DNA of 22,348 nt from Flavobacterium sp. UBA6135 (GTDB taxonomy: Bacteria > Bacteroidota > Bacteroidia > Flavobacteriales > Flavobacteriaceae): positions 7,478 through 29,825 of the forward strand of contig NZ_DIVJ01000030.1 of the NCBI RefSeq assembly GCF_002428305.1, written 5' to 3'. Below, piece by piece: positions 7,496-16,157 of the stretch; the stretch's first letter is position 1, and the number at the start of each line of letters is the position of its first letter. The notes under the pieces are model-generated. The model saw only the letters and a list, made by a program, of their open reading frames with translations, ran no database searches and was not told the origin of the DNA. The position numbers and the translations under genes were made by a program.

Positions 7496-8390
7496 CATAA
7501 AAAGCTATTTACACCTCCATCTAATAGTGTTTATTTGGGGTTTTACCGCCATTTTGGGTGAATTAATTTCATTAGATGCTTTACCATTGGTTTGGTTTCG
7601 AATGATAATGGCAGTTGGATTTATTGTTATTTATTTTCTATTCAAGAAACAATCGCTTTTTATTTCAAAAAAACTGTTACTGCTTTTTCTCTTCCTAGGA
7701 TTAGTGATAGCCTTACATTGGTTGACGTTTTTTAAAGCGATAAAAGTTTCAAATGTTTCGGTTACACTCGCCTGTCTTTCTACAGGAGCTTTTTTTACCT
7801 CTTTTCTGGAACCTATTTTTTACAAACGCCGTATTGTTTGGTATGAAGTTCTTTTTGGATTGGTTGTAGTATTCGGACTTTATATCATTTTTAATTTTGA
7901 AGGCGACTATTATTTAGGAATTGTTCTTGCCTTAACATCTGCATTTTTATCCGCTTTGTTTTCTGTTTTAAACGGAAAATTGGCACAAAAATACGACCCA
8001 ACCGTAATTTCATTTTATGAGTTGTCTGGAGGTGTTTTGTGTTTTTCAATCTACTTGCTTTTTACGAATAGTTTCTCGGCTGAATTTTTTACACTTCAAC
8101 CCTCCGATTGGATGTATTTGATTATTCTGAGTTCAATCTGCACGGCATATGCTTTTATAGCTTCTGTAAAAGTCATGAAATTTTTAAGTCCTTATACGGT
8201 AATGCTTACCATAAATCTGGAACCGGTTTACGGAATAATTTTGGCTCTTTTAATTTTTAAAGAAAAAGAACAAATGAGTTCCGGCTTCTATTTAGGTGCT
8301 GTTATAATTGTGGTTACCGTAATTTTAAACGGAATTGTTAAATATTATCTGAAACGTAGAGCTATAGCTAAAAAAGTAAATTTGGGGTAA
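7482..8390 (+). CDS. EamA/DMT-superfamily transporter
   Basis: This 302-residue polytopic membrane protein has two homologous halves of about five membrane segments each, the drug/metabolite transporter EamA arrangement. Hallmarks are the opening LIVFIWGFTAILGELISL, the WLTFFKAIKVSNVSVTLACLSTGAFFT segment in half one, and the half-two equivalent (FIASVKVMKF, YTVMLTINLEPVYGIILALLIFKE). The PVYG and FKE motifs are typical. The substrate is unknown; amino-acid or metabolite export is common in the family. Its start overlaps the end of the permease gene by 14 bp, so the two are coupled. The 125 bp after it, up to accA, hold only the accA promoter. Confidence 0.88.
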   Translation: MLNDNIKSYLHLHLIVFIWGFTAILGELISLDALPLVWFRMIMAVGFIVIYFLFKKQSLFISKKLLLLFLFLGLVIALHWLTFFKAIKVSNVSVTLACLSTGAFFTSFLEPIFYKRRIVWYEVLFGLVVVFGLYIIFNFEGDYYLGIVLALTSAFLSALFSVLNGKLAQKYDPTVISFYELSGGVLCFSIYLLFTNSFSAEFFTLQPSDWMYLIILSSICTAYAFIASVKVMKFLSPYTVMLTINLEPVYGIILALLIFKEKEQMSSGFYLGAVIIVVTVILNGIVKYYLKRRAIAKKVNLG

Positions 8391-8455
8391 ACGCACTACT
8401 CCTTGCTTTAATTTAAATTTACATTAAAAAGTTAGGGATAACATTAAAAATTACT

Positions 8456-8484
8456 TTTGGTAACAATATAAAATTCTATCTTTG
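8456..8484 (+). promoter_or_regulatory. Promoter of accA
   Basis: TTTG (8456-8459) is separated by 17 bp from a perfect TATCTTTG (8477-8484), matching the Bacteroidota consensus. The leader to the ATG at 8516 is about 25 nt. This is among the best-matched promoters in the window and indicates independent transcription of accA. Confidence 0.78.
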
Positions 8485-8515
8485 CTTTTCAAACTAAACT
8501 AAAATAATTCGACCT

Positions 8516-9469
8516 ATGGAATATTTAGATTTTGAACTTCCCATCAAAGAGTTGGAAGATCAATTAGACAAATGCCAGATTATTGGTGAAGAATCTAATG
8601 TTGATGTTACAGCTACATGTAAACAAATCGAGAAGAAATTAGAAGAAACTAAGAAGAAAATATATAAGAATTTATCGGCTTGGCAACGAGTTCAATTATC
8701 AAGACATCCAAGCAGACCTTATACAATGGATCATGTTCGTGCACTTTGTGGTGGAACTTTTTTAGAGCTTTTTGGAGACAGAAACTTCAAAGATGACAAG
8801 GCCATGATTGGCGGTTTAGGAAAAATAGGTGGACAGTCGTTTATGATTGTAGGCCAACAAAAAGGATTTAACACCAAAACACGTCAGTTCAGAAATTTTG
8901 GTATGGCAAACCCTGAAGGGTATAGAAAAGCTCTTCGCTTGATGAAAATGGCAGAGAAGTTTGGAATTCCGGTTCTTACTTTGGTTGACACTCCCGGAGC
9001 ATATCCGGGCTTAGAAGCTGAAGAAAGAGGTCAAGGGGAAGCCATCGCAAGAAATATTTTTGAAATGTTACGTTTAAAAACACCAATTATTACCGTAATT
9101 GTTGGTGAAGGTGCTTCTGGTGGTGCACTTGGAATTGGTGTTGGAGACAGAGTTTATATGTTGGAAAATACTTGGTATTCTGTTATTTCACCTGAATCTT
9201 GTTCTTCTATTTTATGGAGAAGTTGGGAATATAAAGAGATTGCTGCAGAAGCCTTGAAATTGACTTCTTATGATATGAAAAAGCAAAAATTGATTGATGA
9301 AATCATTCCGGAACCTCTTGGAGGAGCTCATTATGATAGAGAAACTACTTTTAAAACCGTAGAGCAATATATCATCAAAGGATATAATGAATTAAAAGAT
9401 TTATCAACAGAAGAATTAGTGAGCCAAAGGATGGACAAATACAGCAAAATGGGCGAATTCAAAGAATAA
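8516..9469 (+). CDS. accA: Acetyl-CoA carboxylase carboxyltransferase, alpha subunit
   Basis: This is the alpha subunit of the carboxyltransferase that moves carboxyl from biotin-BCCP to acetyl-CoA, giving malonyl-CoA for fatty acid synthesis; it works with AccD in the cytoplasm. The 317-residue product has normal length. An N-terminal helical part (about 1-60) is followed by the crotonase-fold core with TLVDTPGAYPG (155-165), GEGASGGALGIGVGD (197-211) and YSVISPESCSSILW (221-234), all diagnostic of AccA. It is flanked by its own promoter and a strong terminator, so it is a monocistron. The AccD partner is not in the window. Confidence 0.96.
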   Translation: MEYLDFELPIKELEDQLDKCQIIGEESNVDVTATCKQIEKKLEETKKKIYKNLSAWQRVQLSRHPSRPYTMDHVRALCGGTFLELFGDRNFKDDKAMIGGLGKIGGQSFMIVGQQKGFNTKTRQFRNFGMANPEGYRKALRLMKMAEKFGIPVLTLVDTPGAYPGLEAEERGQGEAIARNIFEMLRLKTPIITVIVGEGASGGALGIGVGDRVYMLENTWYSVISPESCSSILWRSWEYKEIAAEALKLTSYDMKKQKLIDEIIPEPLGGAHYDRETTFKTVEQYIIKGYNELKDLSTEELVSQRMDKYSKMGEFKE

Positions 9470-9489
9470 ATCTTACAAAAGATAACTTA

Positions 9490-9521
9490 AATCCGAAGCC
9501 TTGAAACTTCGGATTTTTTTT
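9490..9521 (+). terminator. Intrinsic terminator of accA
   Basis: AATCCGAAG (9490-9498) pairs with CTTCGGATT (9507-9515) around an 8-nt loop and is followed by an unbroken T-run to 9521. Confidence 0.92.
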
Positions 9522-9609
9522 GGGTTATTAACAAAAAAACAATAGTTTTTAACATTGATTTCTAACAACTCTAACACGTTTAATTTTAATTTTTGGTTAC
9601 ATTAGCCTC

Positions 9610-11157
9610 ATGGAAAATTTAAGAAATATTAACCCGATAAAAGTAGATAAAACTACGATCATACATCTTGAAAAAGGAAAGTTACCCCCGCAGGCTTTAG
9701 ACCTTGAAGAGGCTGTGTTGGGAGCAATGATGATTGACAAAAAAGGTGTAGATGAGGTAATTGATATTTTACAACCCGATGCTTTTTATAAAGAAGCTCA
9801 CAAATACATTTTTGAAGCGATTGTACAATTGTTTACCGACACTCAACCAATTGACTTATTAACCGTTTCTTCGCAATTAAAAAAAAATGCAAAGTTAGAT
9901 TTAGTAGGGGGTGATTTTTATTTAATTCAGCTTACTCAAAAAATTGCGTCTTCGGCTCACATTGAATTTCACTCAAGAATTATTCTTCAAAAATACATTC
10001 AACGTAGTTTGATTAAAATCTCTTCTGAAATTATTGAAGAATCCTACGATGAAACTACAGATGTTTTTGATTTGTTAGATAAAGCAGAGTCAAAACTCTA
10101 TGAAGTAACGCAGGGAAATATTAAAAGAAGTTCTGAGACGGCTCAAAGTTTGGTTATTCAAGCCAAAAAAAGAATTGAAGAAATTGCTAATAAAGATGGT
10201 TTAAGCGGTGTTGCAACCGGATTTGAAAAACTAGATAAAGTAACCTCGGGTTGGCAACCTAGTGATTTAATTATTATTGCAGCTAGGCCAGGTATGGGAA
10301 AAACTGCTTTCGTACTTTCAATGGCGAGAAACATGGCCATTGATTTTCATCAACCGGTAGCTGTTTTTTCGTTAGAGATGTCTTCGGTTCAGTTAATCAC
10401 TCGTTTGATTTCTTCTGAAACCGGATTGTCTTCTGAAAAATTACGAACCGGAAAATTAGAAAAACACGAATGGGAGCAATTAAGTGTTAAAGTAAAAAAC
10501 CTCGAAAAAGCCCCTTTATATATTGATGATACGCCCTCGCTATCCATTTTTGACCTTCGAGCAAAAGCAAGACGTTTGTCATCGCAACACGGAATTAAGC
10601 TTATCATTGTGGATTACCTTCAATTGATGACTGCCGGAGGCGGTGGAAAAGGTGGAGGAAACAGAGAACAAGAAATTTCAACAATTTCTAGAAATTTAAA
10701 AGCTCTTGCAAAAGAGTTAAATGTTCCCGTTATCGCTTTATCACAGCTTTCTCGTGCGGTTGAAACACGTGGTTCAAGCAAAAGACCTTTGCTCTCTGAC
10801 CTTCGTGAATCCGGAGCAATTGAGCAAGATGCGGATATCGTATCGTTCATTTACCGTCCGGAATATTATAAAATTGACGAATGGGATGACGATGAACAAT
10901 CGCCAACAGAAGGACAAGCAGAATTTATTATTGCTAAACACAGAAACGGAAGTTTGGAAAACATACGATTAAAATTCATCGGAAATCTTGGTAAATTTGA
11001 TAATTTAGATGATTTCTCCTCTCCTTACAGTAGTCTTGAATCAAAAATGAATTCAGATGAAGACATTACGTTTTCAACTAAAAATCTTCCAAGTCCAAAC
11101 GAAGCTTTTGGCAGCAATCTCAACAATGATGAAGATGACAGCGAAGTGCCATTTTAA
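9610..11157 (+). CDS. dnaB: Replicative DNA helicase
   Basis: This is the hexameric 5'-3' helicase of the replication fork. The 515 residues comprise an N-terminal helical domain (about 25-130, beginning PPQALDLEEAVLGAMMID), a linker helix, and a RecA-fold motor. The motor holds Walker A ARPGMGKT (225-232), the LEMS motif (255-258), Walker B LIIVDYLQLM (331-340), ALSQLSR (376-382) and DLRESGAIEQDAD (397-409). The motor is continuous, so no intein is present. E. coli DnaB is about 45 residues shorter. The extra C-terminal tail here (about 465-515) is acidic and ends DDSEVPF, which resembles the C-terminal tip of SSB. The gene is monocistronic: a terminator follows at once. Confidence 0.96.
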   Translation: MENLRNINPIKVDKTTIIHLEKGKLPPQALDLEEAVLGAMMIDKKGVDEVIDILQPDAFYKEAHKYIFEAIVQLFTDTQPIDLLTVSSQLKKNAKLDLVGGDFYLIQLTQKIASSAHIEFHSRIILQKYIQRSLIKISSEIIEESYDETTDVFDLLDKAESKLYEVTQGNIKRSSETAQSLVIQAKKRIEEIANKDGLSGVATGFEKLDKVTSGWQPSDLIIIAARPGMGKTAFVLSMARNMAIDFHQPVAVFSLEMSSVQLITRLISSETGLSSEKLRTGKLEKHEWEQLSVKVKNLEKAPLYIDDTPSLSIFDLRAKARRLSSQHGIKLIIVDYLQLMTAGGGGKGGGNREQEISTISRNLKALAKELNVPVIALSQLSRAVETRGSSKRPLLSDLRESGAIEQDADIVSFIYRPEYYKIDEWDDDEQSPTEGQAEFIIAKHRNGSLENIRLKFIGNLGKFDNLDDFSSPYSSLESKMNSDEDITFSTKNLPSPNEAFGSNLNNDEDDSEVPF

Positions 11158-11162
11158 GATTT

Positions 11163-11186
11163 AATCCGCGAAAGCGGATTTTTTTT
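11163..11186 (+). terminator. Intrinsic terminator of dnaB
   Basis: AATCCGC (11163-11169), a GAAA tetraloop and GCGGATT (11174-11180) are followed by a T-run to 11186. The stable GNRA-type loop and U-tract make a compact terminator 5 bp after the dnaB stop. Confidence 0.92.
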
Positions 11187-11211
11187 ATCATTTTCTTCAC
11201 ATTAAAAAAGT

Positions 11212-11219
11212 TATCTTTG
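11212..11219 (+). promoter_or_regulatory. -7 promoter element of the amidotransferase-like gene
   Basis: TATCTTTG matches TAnnTTTG exactly and ends only 9 bp before the first ATG (11229). Transcription would then start within a few bases of that ATG, so the mRNA is leaderless or nearly so, or translation begins at the second in-frame ATG (11235). No TTG is seen at -33. Confidence 0.5.
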
Positions 11220-11228
11220 AAATAAAAA

Positions 11229-12500
11229 ATGGCGATGGGTTTCATTAAAAATTATATTTTACTACTTTTTCTGATTTTGTCTTTCAATGCCAAAGCTTCA
11301 TTTATTTTGTTGCCAATGGATGAAACGACGCAGCAAAATCATTTAAAAGCTTATGGAATAACATTTTGGGCTTTAGAACAAGATTATAAAGTCAGTTGGT
11401 TATTAAACTACAGAGGTGGTTCTTTTTTATTACCCGATGCCCAAGAAATCAGAAAAGAATGCCAAATTCGAGGCGTGAGTTTTGAAATTTTATCAGACGG
11501 TCAAACCAATTCCATTCTTGAAGAAATAAGTAGTCCGTCACAAAATATGGAGGCTGTTGTTTTGGAAAAAGCACCAAGAGTGGCAGTATATACACCAAAG
11601 GGAAAAAAACCTTGGGATGATGCAGTAACTCTGGTGTTAACTTATGCTGAAATTCCTTTTACTGCGGTTTATGATGAAGAAGTGCTTTCAGACCAATTGC
11701 TATTATACGATTGGTTGCATTTGCATCATGAAGATTTTTCGGGTCAATATGGTAAATTTTTTGGGGCTTATAGAAATGCACCTTGGTATATTGAACAAAA
11801 AAAAGAATCAGAAGCACTTGCCGCTAAATTGGGATTTACCAAAGTATCTGAAGCTAAATTAGCCGTATCAAAAAAAATTAGAGATTTTGTAATTGGTGGA
11901 GGCTTTATGTTTGCAATGTGTTCCGCAACAGATAGTTTTGACATTGCATTATCTGCAGAAGGTGTCGATATTTGTGAACCCATGTTTGATGGCGATGAAA
12001 GCGAACCTAATTATCAATCTAAAATTGACTATTCCAAAACATTTGCATTTAAGGATTTTATTTTGGAGCGAAGACCAACAATATATGAGTTTTCAGATAT
12101 CGACATGACCACCAAGCGAAAAATTCCTATGGATAAAGATTATTTTACTTTAATGGAATATTCTGCAAAATGGGATCCCATTCCAACCATGTTGTGTCAA
12201 AATCATACGCAATTAGTAAAAGGGTTTATGGGACAAACAACCGCTTTTGATGCAGATTTAATTAAATCAAATGTTTTGATTATGGGCGAAAATCGCTATA
12301 ACGGTGAAGCTAGATACATTCACGGAACAAAAGGAAAAGGAATGTTTACATTCTTTGGCGGACACGATCCTGAAGATTACCAACATCTAGTAGGTGATGC
12401 TCCAACGGTTTTAGATTTGCACCCAAATTCACCCGGTTATCGATTAATTTTGAATAATGTTTTGTTTCCTGCGGCGAAGAAAAAGAAACAGAAAACGTAA
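11229..12500 (+). CDS. Exported class I glutamine-amidotransferase-like protein, function unknown
   Basis: This 423-residue protein has an N-terminal signal peptide (hydrophobic 6-20, probable cleavage after NAKA at 24). The mature part begins SFILLPMDETTQQNHLKAYG. A GGGFMFAMCSATDS segment (223-236) looks like a strand-turn-Cys nucleophile elbow (C231), and a late GGHDPEDY...LHPNSPGYRLILNNVLF region (about 374-407) could supply the His. Together they suggest the class I glutamine-amidotransferase/ThuA-like fold. As I recall, flavobacterial homologues are often labelled asparagine synthetase B, but no ATP-pyrophosphatase synthetase domain or N-terminal Cys nucleophile is present, so that name is not supported. 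The short C-terminal tail is KKKKQKT. It is monocistronic, with its own -7 element and a strong terminator. Confidence 0.6.
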   Translation: MAMGFIKNYILLLFLILSFNAKASFILLPMDETTQQNHLKAYGITFWALEQDYKVSWLLNYRGGSFLLPDAQEIRKECQIRGVSFEILSDGQTNSILEEISSPSQNMEAVVLEKAPRVAVYTPKGKKPWDDAVTLVLTYAEIPFTAVYDEEVLSDQLLLYDWLHLHHEDFSGQYGKFFGAYRNAPWYIEQKKESEALAAKLGFTKVSEAKLAVSKKIRDFVIGGGFMFAMCSATDSFDIALSAEGVDICEPMFDGDESEPNYQSKIDYSKTFAFKDFILERRPTIYEFSDIDMTTKRKIPMDKDYFTLMEYSAKWDPIPTMLCQNHTQLVKGFMGQTTAFDADLIKSNVLIMGENRYNGEARYIHGTKGKGMFTFFGGHDPEDYQHLVGDAPTVLDLHPNSPGYRLILNNVLFPAAKKKKQKT

Positions 12501-12515
12501 TAATTTTCAATTAAT

Positions 12516-12556
12516 AAAAAATCCAAAATTAAGGTTTAATTAATTTTGGATTTTTT
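12516..12556. terminator. Intrinsic terminator (likely bidirectional)
   Basis: A 17-bp perfect stem, AAAAAATCCAAAATTAA (12516-12532) with its complement at 12540-12556, has a 7-nt loop and A/T runs at both ends. It ends the amidotransferase-like gene and could also stop the convergent minus-strand lipoprotein gene. Confidence 0.88.
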
Positions 12557-12633
12557 TATTAAACCAACTCTAGCAGAAGTTTAGTTTTTTATATTTTATA
12601 AACGCTCTTTTTCAAAACTTAGTAAAATTTAAT

Positions 12634-13146
12634 TTAGTTATTCATTTTAAAGTAAAAAGGGTTAATTTCTTGACAAGATTTATTATTAATTGTATCTGAA
12701 GGTACATATCTGTATGGCGAGTCTGTAACAAATTCTTTATTGTGACTGTCTGCTACGCCTACTATTGTAACACTGAATTCTTTCTCGCTTTTGTTAAGAA
12801 GTCCTTTTTTTGAAAAAACAAAATATTTTCCGCAATAAACATATCTTGGTATTCCTGTATGTAACGAATAGCTTCCTGAATAAATTGTTGCAACTCCTAT
12901 GGAATCCGAGATTGCTTTGATACCATCATAGAAGAAAGGCAAAACTTTGTTCCCTTTACTATCAACTACTCCCCACTTTCCATTTTTAATGGTTATGAAG
13001 TTTTCTTTACTAAATAGTGGGTACAAAGTATCAAAACTATTTTTAGATATTTCGATATCGTTTGATTTTTTATGTACACTACATGAGATTATCATTAAAA
13101 CCGACAGAATCAATAAAAAATATGTAGTGATATATTTAATAATCAT
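12634..13146 (-). CDS. Small lipoprotein with a single WG repeat, function unknown
   Basis: This 170-residue predicted lipoprotein has a signal peptide with hydrophobic core about 6-20 and lipobox LMIISC (Cys22). The mature region holds one WG-type repeat (ITIKNGKWGVVDSKGNKVLPFFYDGI), a motif usually present in several copies in Bacteroidota surface or periplasmic proteins. The rest, including a Cys-containing GIPRYVYCGKYFVFS stretch, matches no family I recognise. It follows cphA on the same strand after a 78-bp repeat spacer, so it may be read through from cphA, but a functional tie to cyanophycin is not evident. Base composition is somewhat more AT-rich than the neighbours. Confidence 0.6.
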   Translation of the reverse strand: MIIKYITTYFLLILSVLMIISCSVHKKSNDIEISKNSFDTLYPLFSKENFITIKNGKWGVVDSKGNKVLPFFYDGIKAISDSIGVATIYSGSYSLHTGIPRYVYCGKYFVFSKKGLLNKSEKEFSVTIVGVADSHNKEFVTDSPYRYVPSDTINNKSCQEINPFYFKMNN

Positions 13147-13224
13147 TTAGTTTCTTTTATTCTGATTGTGAGTATACGGTTAACTTTGATAAAGTTCGAA
13201 ACTTTGTCAATGTTTTTTATCAAT
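13147..13224 (-). repeat. Word-repeat spacer between cphA and the lipoprotein gene (word AAAGTT)
   Basis: GATAAAGTTCGAAACTTTGTC (13188-13208) is an imperfect 9-bp palindrome with a 3-nt loop, flanked by further copies of the same word (AACTTTGAT before it; TCAATG and TTATCAATTCAAC after it). It lies in a same-strand gap, like the other word-repeat spacers. Without a long U-tract it is a poor classical terminator. Confidence 0.5.
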
Positions 13225-15849
13225 TCAACTCAAATTCTCCTCATTCTCCTTATCCAAATATTCCTGAACAATTTCAATTGCATTGGTTACCACATCGCTT
13301 AAAGCTGTAATAAAAGTACCTTCATCTGCAATATTAATGGCGTGTTTAATAGCTTCAATTTCTTTTGGAATAATTTCATACGTAACCGGGCGATTCGCTT
13401 TTTGAATACCTTCTAAAATTAAATCGATAATTTCCTGTTCAGTTCTGCCTCTCAAATGTTTCTCCTGACGAATGATAATATGGTCAAACATTCTTGCAGC
13501 TATTTCTGCACAGTCACGAATGTCTTCATCTCTTCTGTCACCAACTCCTGCAATAATTCCTATTTTTCGCGTGGCTTCAATATTGTTTAATAAATCTTCA
13601 ATGGCAGAATATCCTGCGGGATTATGTGCAAAATCAATCATGACCTTGAATCGCTTGAATTCAAAAATATTCATTCTGCCGGGAGTTTGTGCCACACTCG
13701 GTATAAAGGTTTGTAATGACAAACTGATGTCTTCAGTTTTAAAACCATATAAATAACTGGCCAAAGTTGCTGCCAACACATTTTGAATCATAAATTTCGC
13801 TTTTCCACCAAGGGTTAACGGAATGTGTAATGCTTTTTCAACCCGTATTTTCCAATCGCCTTTTTTTATGGTAATAAAACCGTTTTCATATACGGCAACA
13901 ATTTTTCCTTCTCTACTGAGTTTTTTTGCAACCGGATTTTCTTCATCCATAGAGAAATAAGCAATATTACAACTCAAATCGTTCGCAATTTTTAAACATT
14001 GATCATCCTCGGCATTCAAAACTGCCCAACCGTCTTTTTTGACACTTCTCACAACCACACTTTTTACTCGGGCTAAATCGTCTAAGGTGTCAATATCATT
14101 CAATCCCAAATGGTCTTCACGGATGTTAGTAATTATAGCAATATCACATCGGCTAAAGCCTAACCCTGCTCTCAAAATTCCACCTCTTGCAGTTTCTAAG
14201 ACGGCAAATTCCACCGTGGGATCTTTTAAAATATATTCGGCACTAAGTGGTCCGGTTGTATCACCTTTTTCCAACATATGGTTTTGAATGTAAATGCCAT
14301 CTGAAGTGGTAAAACCAACGCGATAACCATTGTTTTTAACAATATGAGCCATCAGTCGGGTAGTGGTAGTTTTTCCGTTTGTTCCAGTTATGGCAACAAT
14401 TGGAATTCTACTTGGTTTTCCCGGAGGATACAACATGTCGATTACCGGAGCGGCAACGTTTCTGGGCAATCCTTCAGATGGTGCCAAATGCATTCTGAAA
14501 CCGGGTGCCGCATTAACTTCTAAAATGACACCACCATTTTCTTTTAGGGGTTGTGTTAAATTTTCTGCCATAATATCTATACCGCATACATCTAATCCAA
14601 TGACTCTTGAAATACGTTCTGCTAAGAAGATATTTTCCGGGTGCATCATATCAGTGACATCTACAGAAGTTCCTCCTGTACTTAAATTGGCAGTTGATTT
14701 TAAATAAACGGTTTCGCCATTGTTGGGAATGGTTTCAAGGGTATAGCCTAATTTTTCCAATAAATCCGTTGTATCTCTATCAACAGTAATTTCTGTTAAC
14801 ACATTTTCATGGCCATAACCACGTCTCGGATCTTTATTAGTTGTATCGATGAGTTCTTGAATGGTATGCTTACCGTCACCTAAAACATGAGCCGGAACTC
14901 TTTTGGCTGCGGCAACTAACTTGTTGTCAATTACTAAAACTCTAAAGTCAAAACCGGTTATAAATTTCTCAACAATAACCCTTCTACTGTATTTTTTTGC
15001 GTGTGCCAAACCCTCAACAGCGTCTTCCCAAGTAACAACATTGATGGAAGCTCCTTTGCCGTGATTACCGTCCAAAGGCTTAATTACAATTGGGTATCCA
15101 ATTTTTTTAATGGTGAGTTCTAAATCCTCTTCGTCAACACAAATCGAACCACTGGCAACGGGGATGGAAGCCATATCTAACATTCGCTTGGTTTCTTCTT
15201 TGTTACAAGCAATATCCACCGCAATATTACTGGTTTTGCAGGTAATGGTGGCTTGAAATCGCATTTGATTTACACCATAACCCAACTGAACTAAGGAATT
15301 TGTTCCCAATCGAATCCACGGAATATCTCTCGAAACAGCTTCTTCAACTATACTTCCGGTTGAAGGGCCTAGTCGAACTCGCTCTCTGATTTCTTTCATT
15401 TTTTGTATGTCGGATTCCAAATCATAATCGGTTCCAGCAATCAAAGCTTCTGCAATTCTAACGGAACTTTCTGCGGCAAACATCCCCACATTTTCTTCCG
15501 TATAACTAAAAACCACATTATAAATTCCCGGAGTTTTGGTTTCACGAGTTCTGCCAAAGCCGGTTTCCATACCTGCTAGAGTTTGAATTTCTAAGGCAAT
15601 ATGTTCAATAACATGACCCATCCAAGTGCCTCTCTCTATACGCATAAAGAAACCTCCTCGAACTCCTTCAGAACAACGATGTTCTATCATGGTTGGAAAC
15701 ATAGCTTCCAATCTTTCTCTGAAACCGTCAATTTTGTTAGTAGGAAATTGTTCCATCTCTTCTAAATCGAGACGCATTTGAATGAGTTTTTTGCGTTGAA
15801 TGCTCCAAAGATTCGGACCTCGAAGAGCTTGAATTTTTAATATTTTCAT
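13225..15849 (-). CDS. cphA: Cyanophycin synthetase
   Basis: This enzyme polymerises L-Asp and L-Arg into cyanophycin (multi-Arg-poly-Asp) using ATP. The 874 residues match the cyanobacterial family length and three-domain order. An N-terminal CphA-specific domain (1-160) is followed by an ATP-grasp domain that adds Asp (about 205-470; KPLDGNHGKG at 257-266, CGIDIMAE at 422-429, EVNAAPGFRMH at 444-454). A Mur-ligase-like domain that adds Arg completes it (P-loop GTNGKTTTT at 489-497, TNIREDH at 574-580, DFAHNPAGY at 739-747). All key motifs are intact. It is divergent from cphB across 308 bp. No convincing TAnnTTTG promoter was found for cphA, so regulation is unclear. Confidence 0.95.
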   Translation of the reverse strand: MKILKIQALRGPNLWSIQRKKLIQMRLDLEEMEQFPTNKIDGFRERLEAMFPTMIEHRCSEGVRGGFFMRIERGTWMGHVIEHIALEIQTLAGMETGFGRTRETKTPGIYNVVFSYTEENVGMFAAESSVRIAEALIAGTDYDLESDIQKMKEIRERVRLGPSTGSIVEEAVSRDIPWIRLGTNSLVQLGYGVNQMRFQATITCKTSNIAVDIACNKEETKRMLDMASIPVASGSICVDEEDLELTIKKIGYPIVIKPLDGNHGKGASINVVTWEDAVEGLAHAKKYSRRVIVEKFITGFDFRVLVIDNKLVAAAKRVPAHVLGDGKHTIQELIDTTNKDPRRGYGHENVLTEITVDRDTTDLLEKLGYTLETIPNNGETVYLKSTANLSTGGTSVDVTDMMHPENIFLAERISRVIGLDVCGIDIMAENLTQPLKENGGVILEVNAAPGFRMHLAPSEGLPRNVAAPVIDMLYPPGKPSRIPIVAITGTNGKTTTTRLMAHIVKNNGYRVGFTTSDGIYIQNHMLEKGDTTGPLSAEYILKDPTVEFAVLETARGGILRAGLGFSRCDIAIITNIREDHLGLNDIDTLDDLARVKSVVVRSVKKDGWAVLNAEDDQCLKIANDLSCNIAYFSMDEENPVAKKLSREGKIVAVYENGFITIKKGDWKIRVEKALHIPLTLGGKAKFMIQNVLAATLASYLYGFKTEDISLSLQTFIPSVAQTPGRMNIFEFKRFKVMIDFAHNPAGYSAIEDLLNNIEATRKIGIIAGVGDRRDEDIRDCAEIAARMFDHIIIRQEKHLRGRTEQEIIDLILEGIQKANRPVTYEIIPKEIEAIKHAINIADEGTFITALSDVVTNAIEIVQEYLDKENEENLS

Positions 15850-16157
15850 AAATCAGAAAATTGATTGGTTGAATTAAGTTTTGTATTGTGTAATGAATTT
15901 GTTAAAAATAAGGAATATTTGCTTTACTAAAATAGTTTTTTTGATTGGTTTGCCAAAATTTATTCTTTTAGATAGGAAAAATTTAAAAAATGAATTGATT
16001 TTCAGATTTTTAAAACATAATTTAAATTTTTGTTTGTCAGAAGCAGTATTGACAAGGGTTGAGCAAAATTCTATAATTGTTGCAGAAAAAATTATATTGA
16101 ATTTAAATCGCATTCAAAATCCATTGGTTAGTTTTAAGTTTTTGCTATTTTTACCAA
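15850..16157. other. AT-rich divergent intergenic region, cphA/cphB
   Basis: This 308-bp gap should carry the control region of both divergent cyanophycin genes. A promoter candidate for cphB is at its right end. I found no clear operator palindrome, riboswitch or conserved small gene. Short frames exist on both strands but look like by-products of AT-rich DNA. Confidence 0.5.
16124..16153 (+). promoter_or_regulatory. Candidate promoter of cphB
   Basis: TTGG (16124-16127), then 18 bp, then TATTTTTA (16146-16153), one base off TAnnTTTG. It ends 4 bp before the cphB ATG, which would give a leaderless or near-leaderless mRNA. AT-richness lowers confidence. Confidence 0.4.

Noticed and set aside
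10280..10720. Intein or insertion in dnaB (a common intein host)
   Set aside because: The RecA-fold motifs from Walker A to the DLRESG motif are continuous at normal spacing, with no intervening domain.
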